A stretch of 64,000 bases of DNA, taken from positions 1 to 64,000 of IMG/VR virus record IMGVR_UViG_3300028571_000830. One strand, given 5' to 3'. A model generated the notes under the pieces. The model was given only the letters and a program-made list of their open reading frames with translations. It made no database searches and was not told the origin of the DNA. Below are positions 23,235 to 31,180 of this stretch, piece after piece. Both the position numbers and the translations under genes were made by a program. The number at the start of each line of letters is the position of its first letter. The stretch's first letter is position 1. The stretch is from a virus.

Positions 23235-24977
23235 TTAGTTTAACTTAGCTTTTAGTTCCCTTATCTCTTGCTGTAACTGAGCAATTAATATAGTGTGTAC
23301 ATCTAAATATTTAACTGAGGTTACATCCCTGTCTGTTAGTTCAGGCATTAATAAATGTATCTGCTCTGCAGAATAACCATATCTTACATCCTTATTTACA
23401 TCAGTTTTACGTATATATTGTATAACATCTAAATTAAGATTAGTTGATGGATTTGTTTTAAGTATATTTTTTCCTGCAACGCTTGAACTTTCAAAGAATG
23501 CTGAGGCAGTTACACTGCTACTAAATGAAGCAGATGTACCCCCTAGAGCACCAGTTAATGTTCCACCACTTAATGGTAAATATCCACTAAGAGCAGCTGA
23601 TGTTATAAATCCTGCAGGATTTGAAGAATCATATGGAGTGTATCCAAGAGCACTTGTAACTTGTCCAGATGTAAGTGTTAAAGTTCCTCCTAACGTTAAT
23701 GATCCAGATGTACTTACTGAACCTGAAAGTGTAATTCCACTAACAGTGCCTGTTCCAGATATAGATGTAACTGTACCAACATTCCAAGTTCTATCTGCAG
23801 AAAGTGTTTGAGCATTTCCATTTATTGTAAGAGTTCTTGATGTAGGTACACCACCTAGTCCTGCTAATGTGTAATTAGGAACATTTAATACATTACTTAA
23901 TAATGTAGCAGCTCCACTATTTCCAGTGGTAGTTAAACTTCCTAATAGCCCACTTGTACCTGATGTACCTGAAGTACCAACAGCTCCTGAAACTCCTGAC
24001 GTGCCACTTGTTCCTGATGTACCAGTGGCTCCTGGTGTACCAGCAGCTCCACTAGTACCTGATGTACCACTTGTTCCTGTATTACCATTAACTCCACTAG
24101 TTCCAGAGGTACCTCTTGTACCTGAAGTACCACTAGTGCCTGTGGTTCCACTAGTGCCTGTGGTTCCACTAGTGCCTGAAATTCCACTCGTACCTGTTGT
24201 ACCAGAGGTTCCATTAATACCAGAGGTTCCATTAATACCAGAAGTACCACTTGTTCCATCTCCTCCCGAAGCACCTGCTAAGTTTACTATCCAAGCTGAC
24301 TGTGTACCAGATCCCACTGTAGTAGAAGGAGCACCAAATTGTAAAGATCCAGTTCCAGGATTGTAAGCAATAACACTAGATTCTTGATAATTACTTATAT
24401 TATAAGCAATAATTATAGTTTGTGCAACACTATATGCTAATCCTAAATCAACTGTGATTGTTCCAGCATTTCCTAAAGTGAATGATGTAACTGATGTTGT
24501 ATAATATTTATCTCCTGATTCACCTGAAGTACCTGTAGTTCCACTACTACCTGATGTACCACTAGTGCCTGTAGAGCCACTTGTACCACTGGTGCCACTT
24601 GTTCCTGTTGTGCCAGAAGATCCACTAGTACCACTTGTACCACTTGTTCCACTACTACCTGATGTTCCTGTTGTACCACTTGTTCCACTACTTCCACTGG
24701 TTCCTGATGTACCATTAACACCAGATGTACCATTGATTCCTGATGTACCATTGATTCCAGAGGTGCCATTAACACCAGAGGTGCCAGAACTTCCTGATGT
24801 ACCTGAAGTACCAGCAGTTCCATTATATGAATCAAATGTATTATTGATTTTTATTAAGGCTTCCTCAAGGGAATCCATAGGATCAACATCTATATTAGAT
24901 AAGTATTCTCCATCATATAACACACATAGAGCATTCTCGTATGTGGCACATGTAGGGCATATAGCTGCGGTTCTCAT
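23235..24977 (-). CDS. Collagen-like tail fibre with S74-type C-terminus
   Basis: A 580-residue paralogue of the 815-residue fibre. I start it at the ATG at 24977, matching the MRTA(A/S)ICPTC start of the 217-residue fibre; a TTG nine bases upstream overlaps a TAAATTTG element. The order is: Cys adaptor (1-50), Gly-Thr-Ser triplets (about 53-154), beta domain (155-235) closely like that of the 815-residue fibre (TTSVTSFTLGNAGTITVDLG), second triplet array (236-346), shaft, and an S74-like end (RYGYSAEQIHLLMPELTDRD, then a C-terminal helix). The S74 part is shorter than in the paralogue. Confidence 0.82.
   Translation of the reverse strand: MRTAAICPTCATYENALCVLYDGEYLSNIDVDPMDSLEEALIKINNTFDSYNGTAGTSGTSGSSGTSGVNGTSGINGTSGINGTSGVNGTSGTSGSSGTSGTTGTSGSSGTSGTSGTSGSSGTTGTSGTSGTSGSTGTSGTSGSSGTTGTSGESGDKYYTTSVTSFTLGNAGTITVDLGLAYSVAQTIIIAYNISNYQESSVIAYNPGTGSLQFGAPSTTVGSGTQSAWIVNLAGASGGDGTSGTSGINGTSGINGTSGTTGTSGISGTSGTTGTSGTTGTSGTSGTRGTSGTSGVNGNTGTSGTSGTSGAAGTPGATGTSGTSGTSGVSGAVGTSGTSGTSGLLGSLTTTGNSGAATLLSNVLNVPNYTLAGLGGVPTSRTLTINGNAQTLSADRTWNVGTVTSISGTGTVSGITLSGSVSTSGSLTLGGTLTLTSGQVTSALGYTPYDSSNPAGFITSAALSGYLPLSGGTLTGALGGTSASFSSSVTASAFFESSSVAGKNILKTNPSTNLNLDVIQYIRKTDVNKDVRYGYSAEQIHLLMPELTDRDVTSVKYLDVHTILIAQLQQEIRELKAKLN
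23940..24270. repeat. Collagen-like 9-bp repeat array (fibre 580 aa, array 2)
   Basis: Degenerate 9-bp units such as CCACTAGTG and CCTGAAGTA encode Gly-Thr-Ser triplets; locally exact tandem copies occur near 24135-24180. Confidence 0.83.
24514..24820. repeat. Collagen-like 9-bp repeat array (fibre 580 aa, array 1)
   Basis: Same unit type as the other three arrays; near-identical 18-bp units encoding GTSGIN occur near 24715-24775. Confidence 0.82.
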
Positions 24978-24983
24978 AATATG

Positions 24984-24991
24984 CAAATTTA
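24984..24991 (-). promoter_or_regulatory. Possible -7 element before the 580-aa fibre gene
   Basis: TAAATTTG matches the -7 consensus, but no -33 element is found and the leader would be only a few bases. The rest of the gap 24987-25048 is AT-rich with no other signal. Confidence 0.3.
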
Positions 24992-25048
24992 TTTATTTTT
25001 AATGTATAATTGATTGTTTATCTGTATATAGTTGACATAATATAGCTA

Positions 25049-28000
25049 TCATCTCTGCCTTGATTGGGTTGTAACTCTAATGCCTAATTCTTTAGCTAGT
25101 TCTGGGTTTAGATAAGGAAGAACCTCTGTTTGTAATTGAGCTCCTATAGGAATCATGTTCAGGAAGTATTTGATAGGATAGTTTTTGTCAATCATCTCTG
25201 GGTCATCAATAACATATCCAGCCACCTCTTTACTAAAGGCTTCTCCAAATGTAAAAATTTTACTACCAAGACCTAGTGCAGGTATTAAAGATCCTCTAGT
25301 AATAGAGTCTGCTGATGCTGGATTGTAATAAAAACTAATCTCATCTGAGATTTTGTTAATCATTTTAGCCCAGAATTTATATCTATTTTTTTCAAGATCT
25401 GTAGCATCTTCAGGAGGTTCTGCTGCTTTGGCTGCAACTAATAATCCAAGCATACCAAATAGAACACCAAACTCTTTCATTTGATTACTTATTTGAGTTC
25501 TAATAAGATCGTTAAATTCTTCCTGAGTTATTTGCAGTTCCTGTCCTGTTTTCTCAAAATAATCTTGTTTTTTAGATGCTAAAAGTTCTTCTAGTAAAGC
25601 AAGACCTTCAACACTACCATTAGAGATTTGAATCATTTTATTGACATTCCAATTACATAAAGCAATCCATGTCTTAAAGAATACCCTAGCTCTACCATAT
25701 TCCCACTCTCCCAGCTCTACATCTTTTTTAATATCTCCAGTACGTACATATACTTGTTTAGGAATCCAGTGTTTGAACATCATGAAAGAACTAAATATAC
25801 TATCTCTTCTGTACCCTGCTTTATTACTCTCACTCATCTGTCCATTCAACTTTCTTCCAAATTCTACAATCTTTGTACGATATTTAGCAAGCTCCTGTGT
25901 ACTAACTCCAGGAATAGAAGCTCCATCTTCATTAACTTCTACTACATGTATTAATGCAGACTTGTCTTTTAATTCTAACACTCTTTTCTCAAAAGATTTT
26001 TCTAACTCTTGACGTTCTGGAACTGAAAGTTTTTCCCTAGCTAGTCTATCTTGTGCTCTTAAATGCTGTCTAATATTAATTATTTTACCATCTACAACCA
26101 TAGAGTTATCTAAAAAACTTAAAGCATTTGTAAGTTGTAGTCTTTTTTCAGGAAAGGAGTTGGTAGACATCATTACATCTGTAAATGTCCAGGAGCCTAT
26201 AAAGTCTAGGAAAGATTTTTTTCCTGCTAGTTCTTTTATTTTTTCTCCAGCAATATCCTCGTTTAGAGGCACAAAGATGTTAATAAGAGCTTTCTCTTTA
26301 GTCGAGAGACCTGCCACCACTTTTACATGGTTCTTCATAAACTCTTTGTAGTTGTACATATTACCCCCATTGATTAATGCTTGGAAGTTATATCCTGCCC
26401 AGTTGGCAATAGCAATAAGTGGCTTTAAACCCACAGCAAGAGCTCTAACTAATGTATCAGCATTTTTTAATGCTTTCTTACTAGACACTACTCTTTTCTC
26501 TACAGCCTCTTGATCCTTAGATAGTTTACCTACAAAGGATGTAAGTTGGATGTTACCAAGAGAGTTTAGATTCTCTTTAATACCATAAAGATCGTCATCA
26601 ATAATAGTTTCTAAAATGTCTGCGTTTTTATTAGTGGCTTCATTAACTCTTGGTTTCCCTCCTTCAAATATTACATTATTGTTTTCATCTAAAACAAGGC
26701 TTCCTTTAGCTTTCTCTACAGCTTGTAAAGTGAGAAGAGTGTTTTCCATGTTTTTAGAAGCCTCATAGTTTAACAAAGATTTCATCCATAGTATACCCAC
26801 TTTATTCAAATCTCTGGAAAGCTGGTCTGCAGCTTTTTCTGATCTCTTAAAGTATCTAGGGATTTGTTTTACAATTTTACCTGTCTCCTTATCTTTCACA
26901 CCAAAACCCTGTTCTTCATCCACCTGTGCTGTGTAAAGTTCTTTAAAGAAGTCAGAAGACTGTGCAAAGAAATCTCCTCTTTGACCAAACTTTTCAAGAG
27001 TGGTGGCTTCTATTAGAGGGAAGAATGAAGATCCTTCTTTTTCCAAATAACCCAAGTTTTTAGCTTTCTGGTTTAGAGCTATGAAGAAATTCCATACAGC
27101 TAATGCAGCATCACTCTTACGCATTTCTTCATACTCCTGAGAGTAATGACCTTCCTCTTTCATAGTTCTGTTAAATAGATAACTAAAGGTGAAGTCTTCA
27201 TAACCATTAAAGGAAGAGCTATTTATTTCTAGAGAATCTTTGAGTTTTTTAATTATATAAGCTTTTTGTCCTGCGTCTGCCTCTGGGTCAGAAAAAAATT
27301 GTATACGATTAATTTCATCCATCCCCTTTTTAATAGCTTCTTCAGATAACTTATTGTACTCTTCAAGATCTATATTTTTTATCAAAAACTCTTTATCTCT
27401 AACTTTTTTAGCTTTATTAATAGCCTCCCAAAAAGTTGGATCAATTTTTTTTATAAGTTTTAATTTACCATTAGTCACTGTACCAATCATGTCAAAAGCT
27501 TTTTTACCTTTAGCTCTTGCTTCTTTTTCTAGTGGTAATAATATTTTTTCAAACTCTCCTACAGCTTTGGATAGAATTATATCCACCTCGCTGCGTACAT
27601 TAATAACTAAATTAGACGCAGCCTTAATAAGCTTTGGAGAAAGCTTAGAACCTTCAATAAAGTTTTTTTCTAGCATAGACACTTCTGCCTCAGCAGCTAG
27701 TGCAGTCATCTTATCTGCTTCTGTTGTAACTCCTTGTCTTAAGGCAAATTCCACAGCAAACTCTCTTTGTAGTTCTAAGATTTCATTATCCATCCTTTTA
27801 GTAAAAGTGGATATATCCTCTAAAGAAGATAACACTTTTTTATCTTCAACACTAAGTCCTTCTTTAGGAAACACAGATAGGAATATAACATCTAAGGCAC
27901 TAAACTTATCTGCACTATTTTGGTAGGAAATAAGTTCTTTAAGTTTTATTTCTATTTCTTCTTTAGAAAGATCTGAAAACTTAGTTTTCTTGATATTGTC

Positions 28001-31000
28001 TATTGCAAGTCTGGCATTTTTAATAAATGTTTTACCAACGTTTACAAGAGGTTCAAAGTCCAACTTAACATGTAGCTGTCTGATAGCTTTACTGTATTCA
28101 GAAAGCCTTAGTCTTTTTGCCATTTGCTGTTCTGCAGGTACATACTGACTTTGCAGCTTATCATACTCTGTCCTCATTGCACTTAATAAGGAATCCACCT
28201 TTTCATTACCAGTAGATTCACTATTTACAGGTACAGGTAGAAGATATAGAGTGGTTTCTTTAAGACTATCTAATTTACCAATCTCTACAGATTTAGCAAT
28301 TAAAGGACTTTTTCTATCATTAGGAATAGAGTTTTCATAATTAACTATGAAAGGAATCATTCTGGCTTTCCTAAGTTGATTAGGCTTTAGTCCATAGTTG
28401 TATAAGATTTTGGTATATTCCCCCATCTGCTCTTTCCATTCTTTCTGCTTGAACCAAGGAACATCTTCTTCTCTACGTTTGTCTATACTACTAAACTTCC
28501 AATCTAGAATATCCACTTTAATATCTGATGTGCCATCAGCTTTTGTAATAGGCTCTATAGCCATAAAGTCCACAGTAGAAGCAAGAAGTCCTTTTACTTT
28601 TTCATTGATCACCATCTTCTCAAGTATAAACCTAGTACCAGGAGCATAAGAGTTTATAAGCTCTACAGCAAACCTCTCCACTTTATCTACAATATCTTTA
28701 GAGAGAGATGTAGTGATAACTTCGCCAGATACAGGTGTAGGTCTTTTATATCCATTCTCATCAATTAATACATTACTAATGTATTTCTCAAGATATCTAT
28801 GTCCATCTAAACCCCAATCTCTCTTTTGCTCATCCACCTTCTTTTGCTCTTCAGTTCTTTCAGGACCTTTATAAGCTTCTTTAATCTTTTGTGTAACTGA
28901 TTTAAGCACTCTAATTGCCTTGTACATATAATATCTATCCTTTGGGTCTGCATCATTTAATACTAAATCTGCATCCTTTTCCAGAATAGTGTTGTACATT
29001 TGATCTACTAAAGGATTTTCCTGCACTTGGAAAAATACTTCATCACCTATTACATCAGTGACAGGCCCTATTTCTCCTGCTACAATTTGAGAAGCTACAT
29101 CCTTAAACAAATCAATATTTGCCTTTCTATAAAGACTCTTAATAAAATCTAGGATACTAGTCCACCATGAACGTACTTGATTAACATTTTCTTCTTGTCT
29201 AAGTTCAGGAAACTGATCTGGATTCTGACCATCATTAATAATGAGTTCTGCTATGAGTTTATCTACAGCTTCTTTCTTAATCTTACGAATGTTTGGTTTA
29301 CCATTAGGAAGTTGATAAGCTTTTAACTTGCTATACTTATCCAAGACAACTTTGTATATCTTGAACTTATCAATCTTAGATATTAGAGTGGTGATTATTT
29401 CAGGAGAAGTTTGTTCAATCATAGCTGTAGCTATATGGACCACTTCTTCTGTAATAGCTTCTCCTTCTTTACCTGTAGCAATGGCAATAGTTTTTTGGGC
29501 TAGATCTGCAACAGCATTAATTCCTGTAGAAGGTATGTCAGGATTACCTTTTAAATAGTCAGAAAGATCTTGAAGACTAACACCCATTTTAGTAGCCACC
29601 TCTTTCATTCTATCTATAACTTCTTTATTAGCTGTAGAAGAGAGTACTCCTGTGGATTGTAATAAGCTAGTATCTGAAGACTTAATAAACTCTTTAAAAC
29701 CTTCTATATCTTGTTTGTTTCCTAGTATATGAATTTGTTCTGGTTCAAATACTGCAAGTTCATCTCCTAATACACTTTCTTTTTCAAAATAACTATCAGC
29801 ATTAGGATAATTATCTTTATAAAATTGCTCACCCTCTTCTAGTTGAATAGGATTCCGCATATTCAATAAATTAGCTATTACTTTACCATAATCTTTAGCT
29901 TGATTATAAGATGTAGTAAAATGAACAGCTCCATACTCTCCAGTATTATATTTTTCAAAAGTATCTCCTTTAGTACCATGATAAACAATATCCTTCACTT
30001 TACTATCAGGAAATATAGTGTCTAAGTATTGAGAGTATAGTTGTAAAGCTTGTTGTTTTTGTTGTGGGGTTATTTGAGGTTGTTGAAAAAAAGCTTCTTC
30101 AGAATATGCTATTACATCTTCTAAAATAGAAGTGTTTGTAAACCCCAGTATTTTAGCAACAGCATCTACAAAATCTTTAAATAAGTTAGATTTTTTACCT
30201 TCTGTAGGTATTTCTTTAAGTATATTTATTAATTCAGGGTTTGTAAATACTTCAGAAATAAACTCATGTAAATCTGTTTCAGATTCAGTATAATTTGTTC
30301 TTATAAAATAATCATAAGTACCAAACCCTCTATCTTGTTTTTGTATCCTATCTTTATTTTGTTCTACATAAGATACTACTTTGTTTCTTATTCTAACTAA
30401 GTTGTCTAAAGCTTCTATCTGAGATTTACTCAAATCAACAGGTTTTATATAACCTTGTCTTATATTATCTTTATTATACTTATCATTAAAATCTATAACC
30501 CCTTTTAAATTTTGGTAGCTGTAAATAATATTATCAGTAACAGAATGTAATAATTCATGTCCTATTTTTTTAGCAAGAGTAGACTTGTTTCCTCCCTGTG
30601 CTTCTATTTTTTTAAGATTAGGTTTCCATATACCATATTCTAATCCACCTAAAACAATATCTGTTTCATTTATTTTAGGTAAAAATCCTCCATTTAATAA
30701 TTTTTTAATTAAAATAGAACTAGGAATATTATTTCTTTCACCAGAAGTCAATTCTTCTATTACATCAAAATTTACTAATTCCCCATCTATAGCTTTTCTA
30801 CCTTGTAATTTTGTAGTAGGTGTTTCAAACCCTAAAGCGTCATATACTTGATTAGCTAACTCAGGATTAGAATCAAATAGTTCTTCCACTCCTGGTTTAA
30901 TTTCTCCTGCAGGAGCTACTTGATAAAAGAAACCCTTGGCATTGTCAATAGCTTTGAAGGCTCTCTTGTTAGGAACAGCCTTTGTACTGTCGTTCTCTTC

Positions 31001-31177
31001 AGAGAATAGTCTTTCCTGTACTCCATACCTTTCTTTAGCTCTGTCAGAAAATATAGTGTTATATTTTCTAAAAGCATTCAAGTCTAGAATATTAAGAAAT
31101 TTATCTATAATATTTCTAGTACGCATCCAAGCTTTTGTAGAAGCTTCTGCTGTTTTAAATTCGCAACTACTTGCCAT
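25049..31177 (-). CDS. 2042-aa multi-domain internal virion protein
   Basis: A giant protein with several enzyme-like domains. Near residue 207 is GHELLHSV, an intact HExxH zinc-peptidase motif. Residues 398-490 (VYHGTKGDTFEKYNTGEYGA) resemble an ADP-ribosyltransferase-type domain of polyvalent phage proteins. Around 577-581 is TEEVVHIA, a decayed zincin-like helix. Residues about 800-930 carry a RecB-type PD-(D/E)XK nuclease pattern (STVDFMAIE with D870, VDILDWKF with D892 and K894). A hydrophobic segment near 1890 (EFGVLFGMLGLLVAAKAAE) could cross a membrane. It directly follows the RNA polymerase gene, and is probably co-packaged and injected. Domain calls are by motif; activities are inferred. 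Confidence 0.7.
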   Translation of the reverse strand: MASSCEFKTAEASTKAWMRTRNIIDKFLNILDLNAFRKYNTIFSDRAKERYGVQERLFSEENDSTKAVPNKRAFKAIDNAKGFFYQVAPAGEIKPGVEELFDSNPELANQVYDALGFETPTTKLQGRKAIDGELVNFDVIEELTSGERNNIPSSILIKKLLNGGFLPKINETDIVLGGLEYGIWKPNLKKIEAQGGNKSTLAKKIGHELLHSVTDNIIYSYQNLKGVIDFNDKYNKDNIRQGYIKPVDLSKSQIEALDNLVRIRNKVVSYVEQNKDRIQKQDRGFGTYDYFIRTNYTESETDLHEFISEVFTNPELINILKEIPTEGKKSNLFKDFVDAVAKILGFTNTSILEDVIAYSEEAFFQQPQITPQQKQQALQLYSQYLDTIFPDSKVKDIVYHGTKGDTFEKYNTGEYGAVHFTTSYNQAKDYGKVIANLLNMRNPIQLEEGEQFYKDNYPNADSYFEKESVLGDELAVFEPEQIHILGNKQDIEGFKEFIKSSDTSLLQSTGVLSSTANKEVIDRMKEVATKMGVSLQDLSDYLKGNPDIPSTGINAVADLAQKTIAIATGKEGEAITEEVVHIATAMIEQTSPEIITTLISKIDKFKIYKVVLDKYSKLKAYQLPNGKPNIRKIKKEAVDKLIAELIINDGQNPDQFPELRQEENVNQVRSWWTSILDFIKSLYRKANIDLFKDVASQIVAGEIGPVTDVIGDEVFFQVQENPLVDQMYNTILEKDADLVLNDADPKDRYYMYKAIRVLKSVTQKIKEAYKGPERTEEQKKVDEQKRDWGLDGHRYLEKYISNVLIDENGYKRPTPVSGEVITTSLSKDIVDKVERFAVELINSYAPGTRFILEKMVINEKVKGLLASTVDFMAIEPITKADGTSDIKVDILDWKFSSIDKRREEDVPWFKQKEWKEQMGEYTKILYNYGLKPNQLRKARMIPFIVNYENSIPNDRKSPLIAKSVEIGKLDSLKETTLYLLPVPVNSESTGNEKVDSLLSAMRTEYDKLQSQYVPAEQQMAKRLRLSEYSKAIRQLHVKLDFEPLVNVGKTFIKNARLAIDNIKKTKFSDLSKEEIEIKLKELISYQNSADKFSALDVIFLSVFPKEGLSVEDKKVLSSLEDISTFTKRMDNEILELQREFAVEFALRQGVTTEADKMTALAAEAEVSMLEKNFIEGSKLSPKLIKAASNLVINVRSEVDIILSKAVGEFEKILLPLEKEARAKGKKAFDMIGTVTNGKLKLIKKIDPTFWEAINKAKKVRDKEFLIKNIDLEEYNKLSEEAIKKGMDEINRIQFFSDPEADAGQKAYIIKKLKDSLEINSSSFNGYEDFTFSYLFNRTMKEEGHYSQEYEEMRKSDAALAVWNFFIALNQKAKNLGYLEKEGSSFFPLIEATTLEKFGQRGDFFAQSSDFFKELYTAQVDEEQGFGVKDKETGKIVKQIPRYFKRSEKAADQLSRDLNKVGILWMKSLLNYEASKNMENTLLTLQAVEKAKGSLVLDENNNVIFEGGKPRVNEATNKNADILETIIDDDLYGIKENLNSLGNIQLTSFVGKLSKDQEAVEKRVVSSKKALKNADTLVRALAVGLKPLIAIANWAGYNFQALINGGNMYNYKEFMKNHVKVVAGLSTKEKALINIFVPLNEDIAGEKIKELAGKKSFLDFIGSWTFTDVMMSTNSFPEKRLQLTNALSFLDNSMVVDGKIINIRQHLRAQDRLAREKLSVPERQELEKSFEKRVLELKDKSALIHVVEVNEDGASIPGVSTQELAKYRTKIVEFGRKLNGQMSESNKAGYRRDSIFSSFMMFKHWIPKQVYVRTGDIKKDVELGEWEYGRARVFFKTWIALCNWNVNKMIQISNGSVEGLALLEELLASKKQDYFEKTGQELQITQEEFNDLIRTQISNQMKEFGVLFGMLGLLVAAKAAEPPEDATDLEKNRYKFWAKMINKISDEISFYYNPASADSITRGSLIPALGLGSKIFTFGEAFSKEVAGYVIDDPEMIDKNYPIKYFLNMIPIGAQLQTEVLPYLNPELAKELGIRVTTQSRQR

Positions 31178-31180
31178 ATA

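Noticed and set aside
20492-24820. Regular short repeats that could suggest a CRISPR array
   Set aside because: The units are 9 bp, contiguous and degenerate, lie within long fibre genes, and have no spacers.
25641-30851. Many plus-strand frames of 60-190 codons opposite the giant proteins
   Set aside because: They are antisense shadows with hydrophobic low-information translations, no coupling and no promoters.
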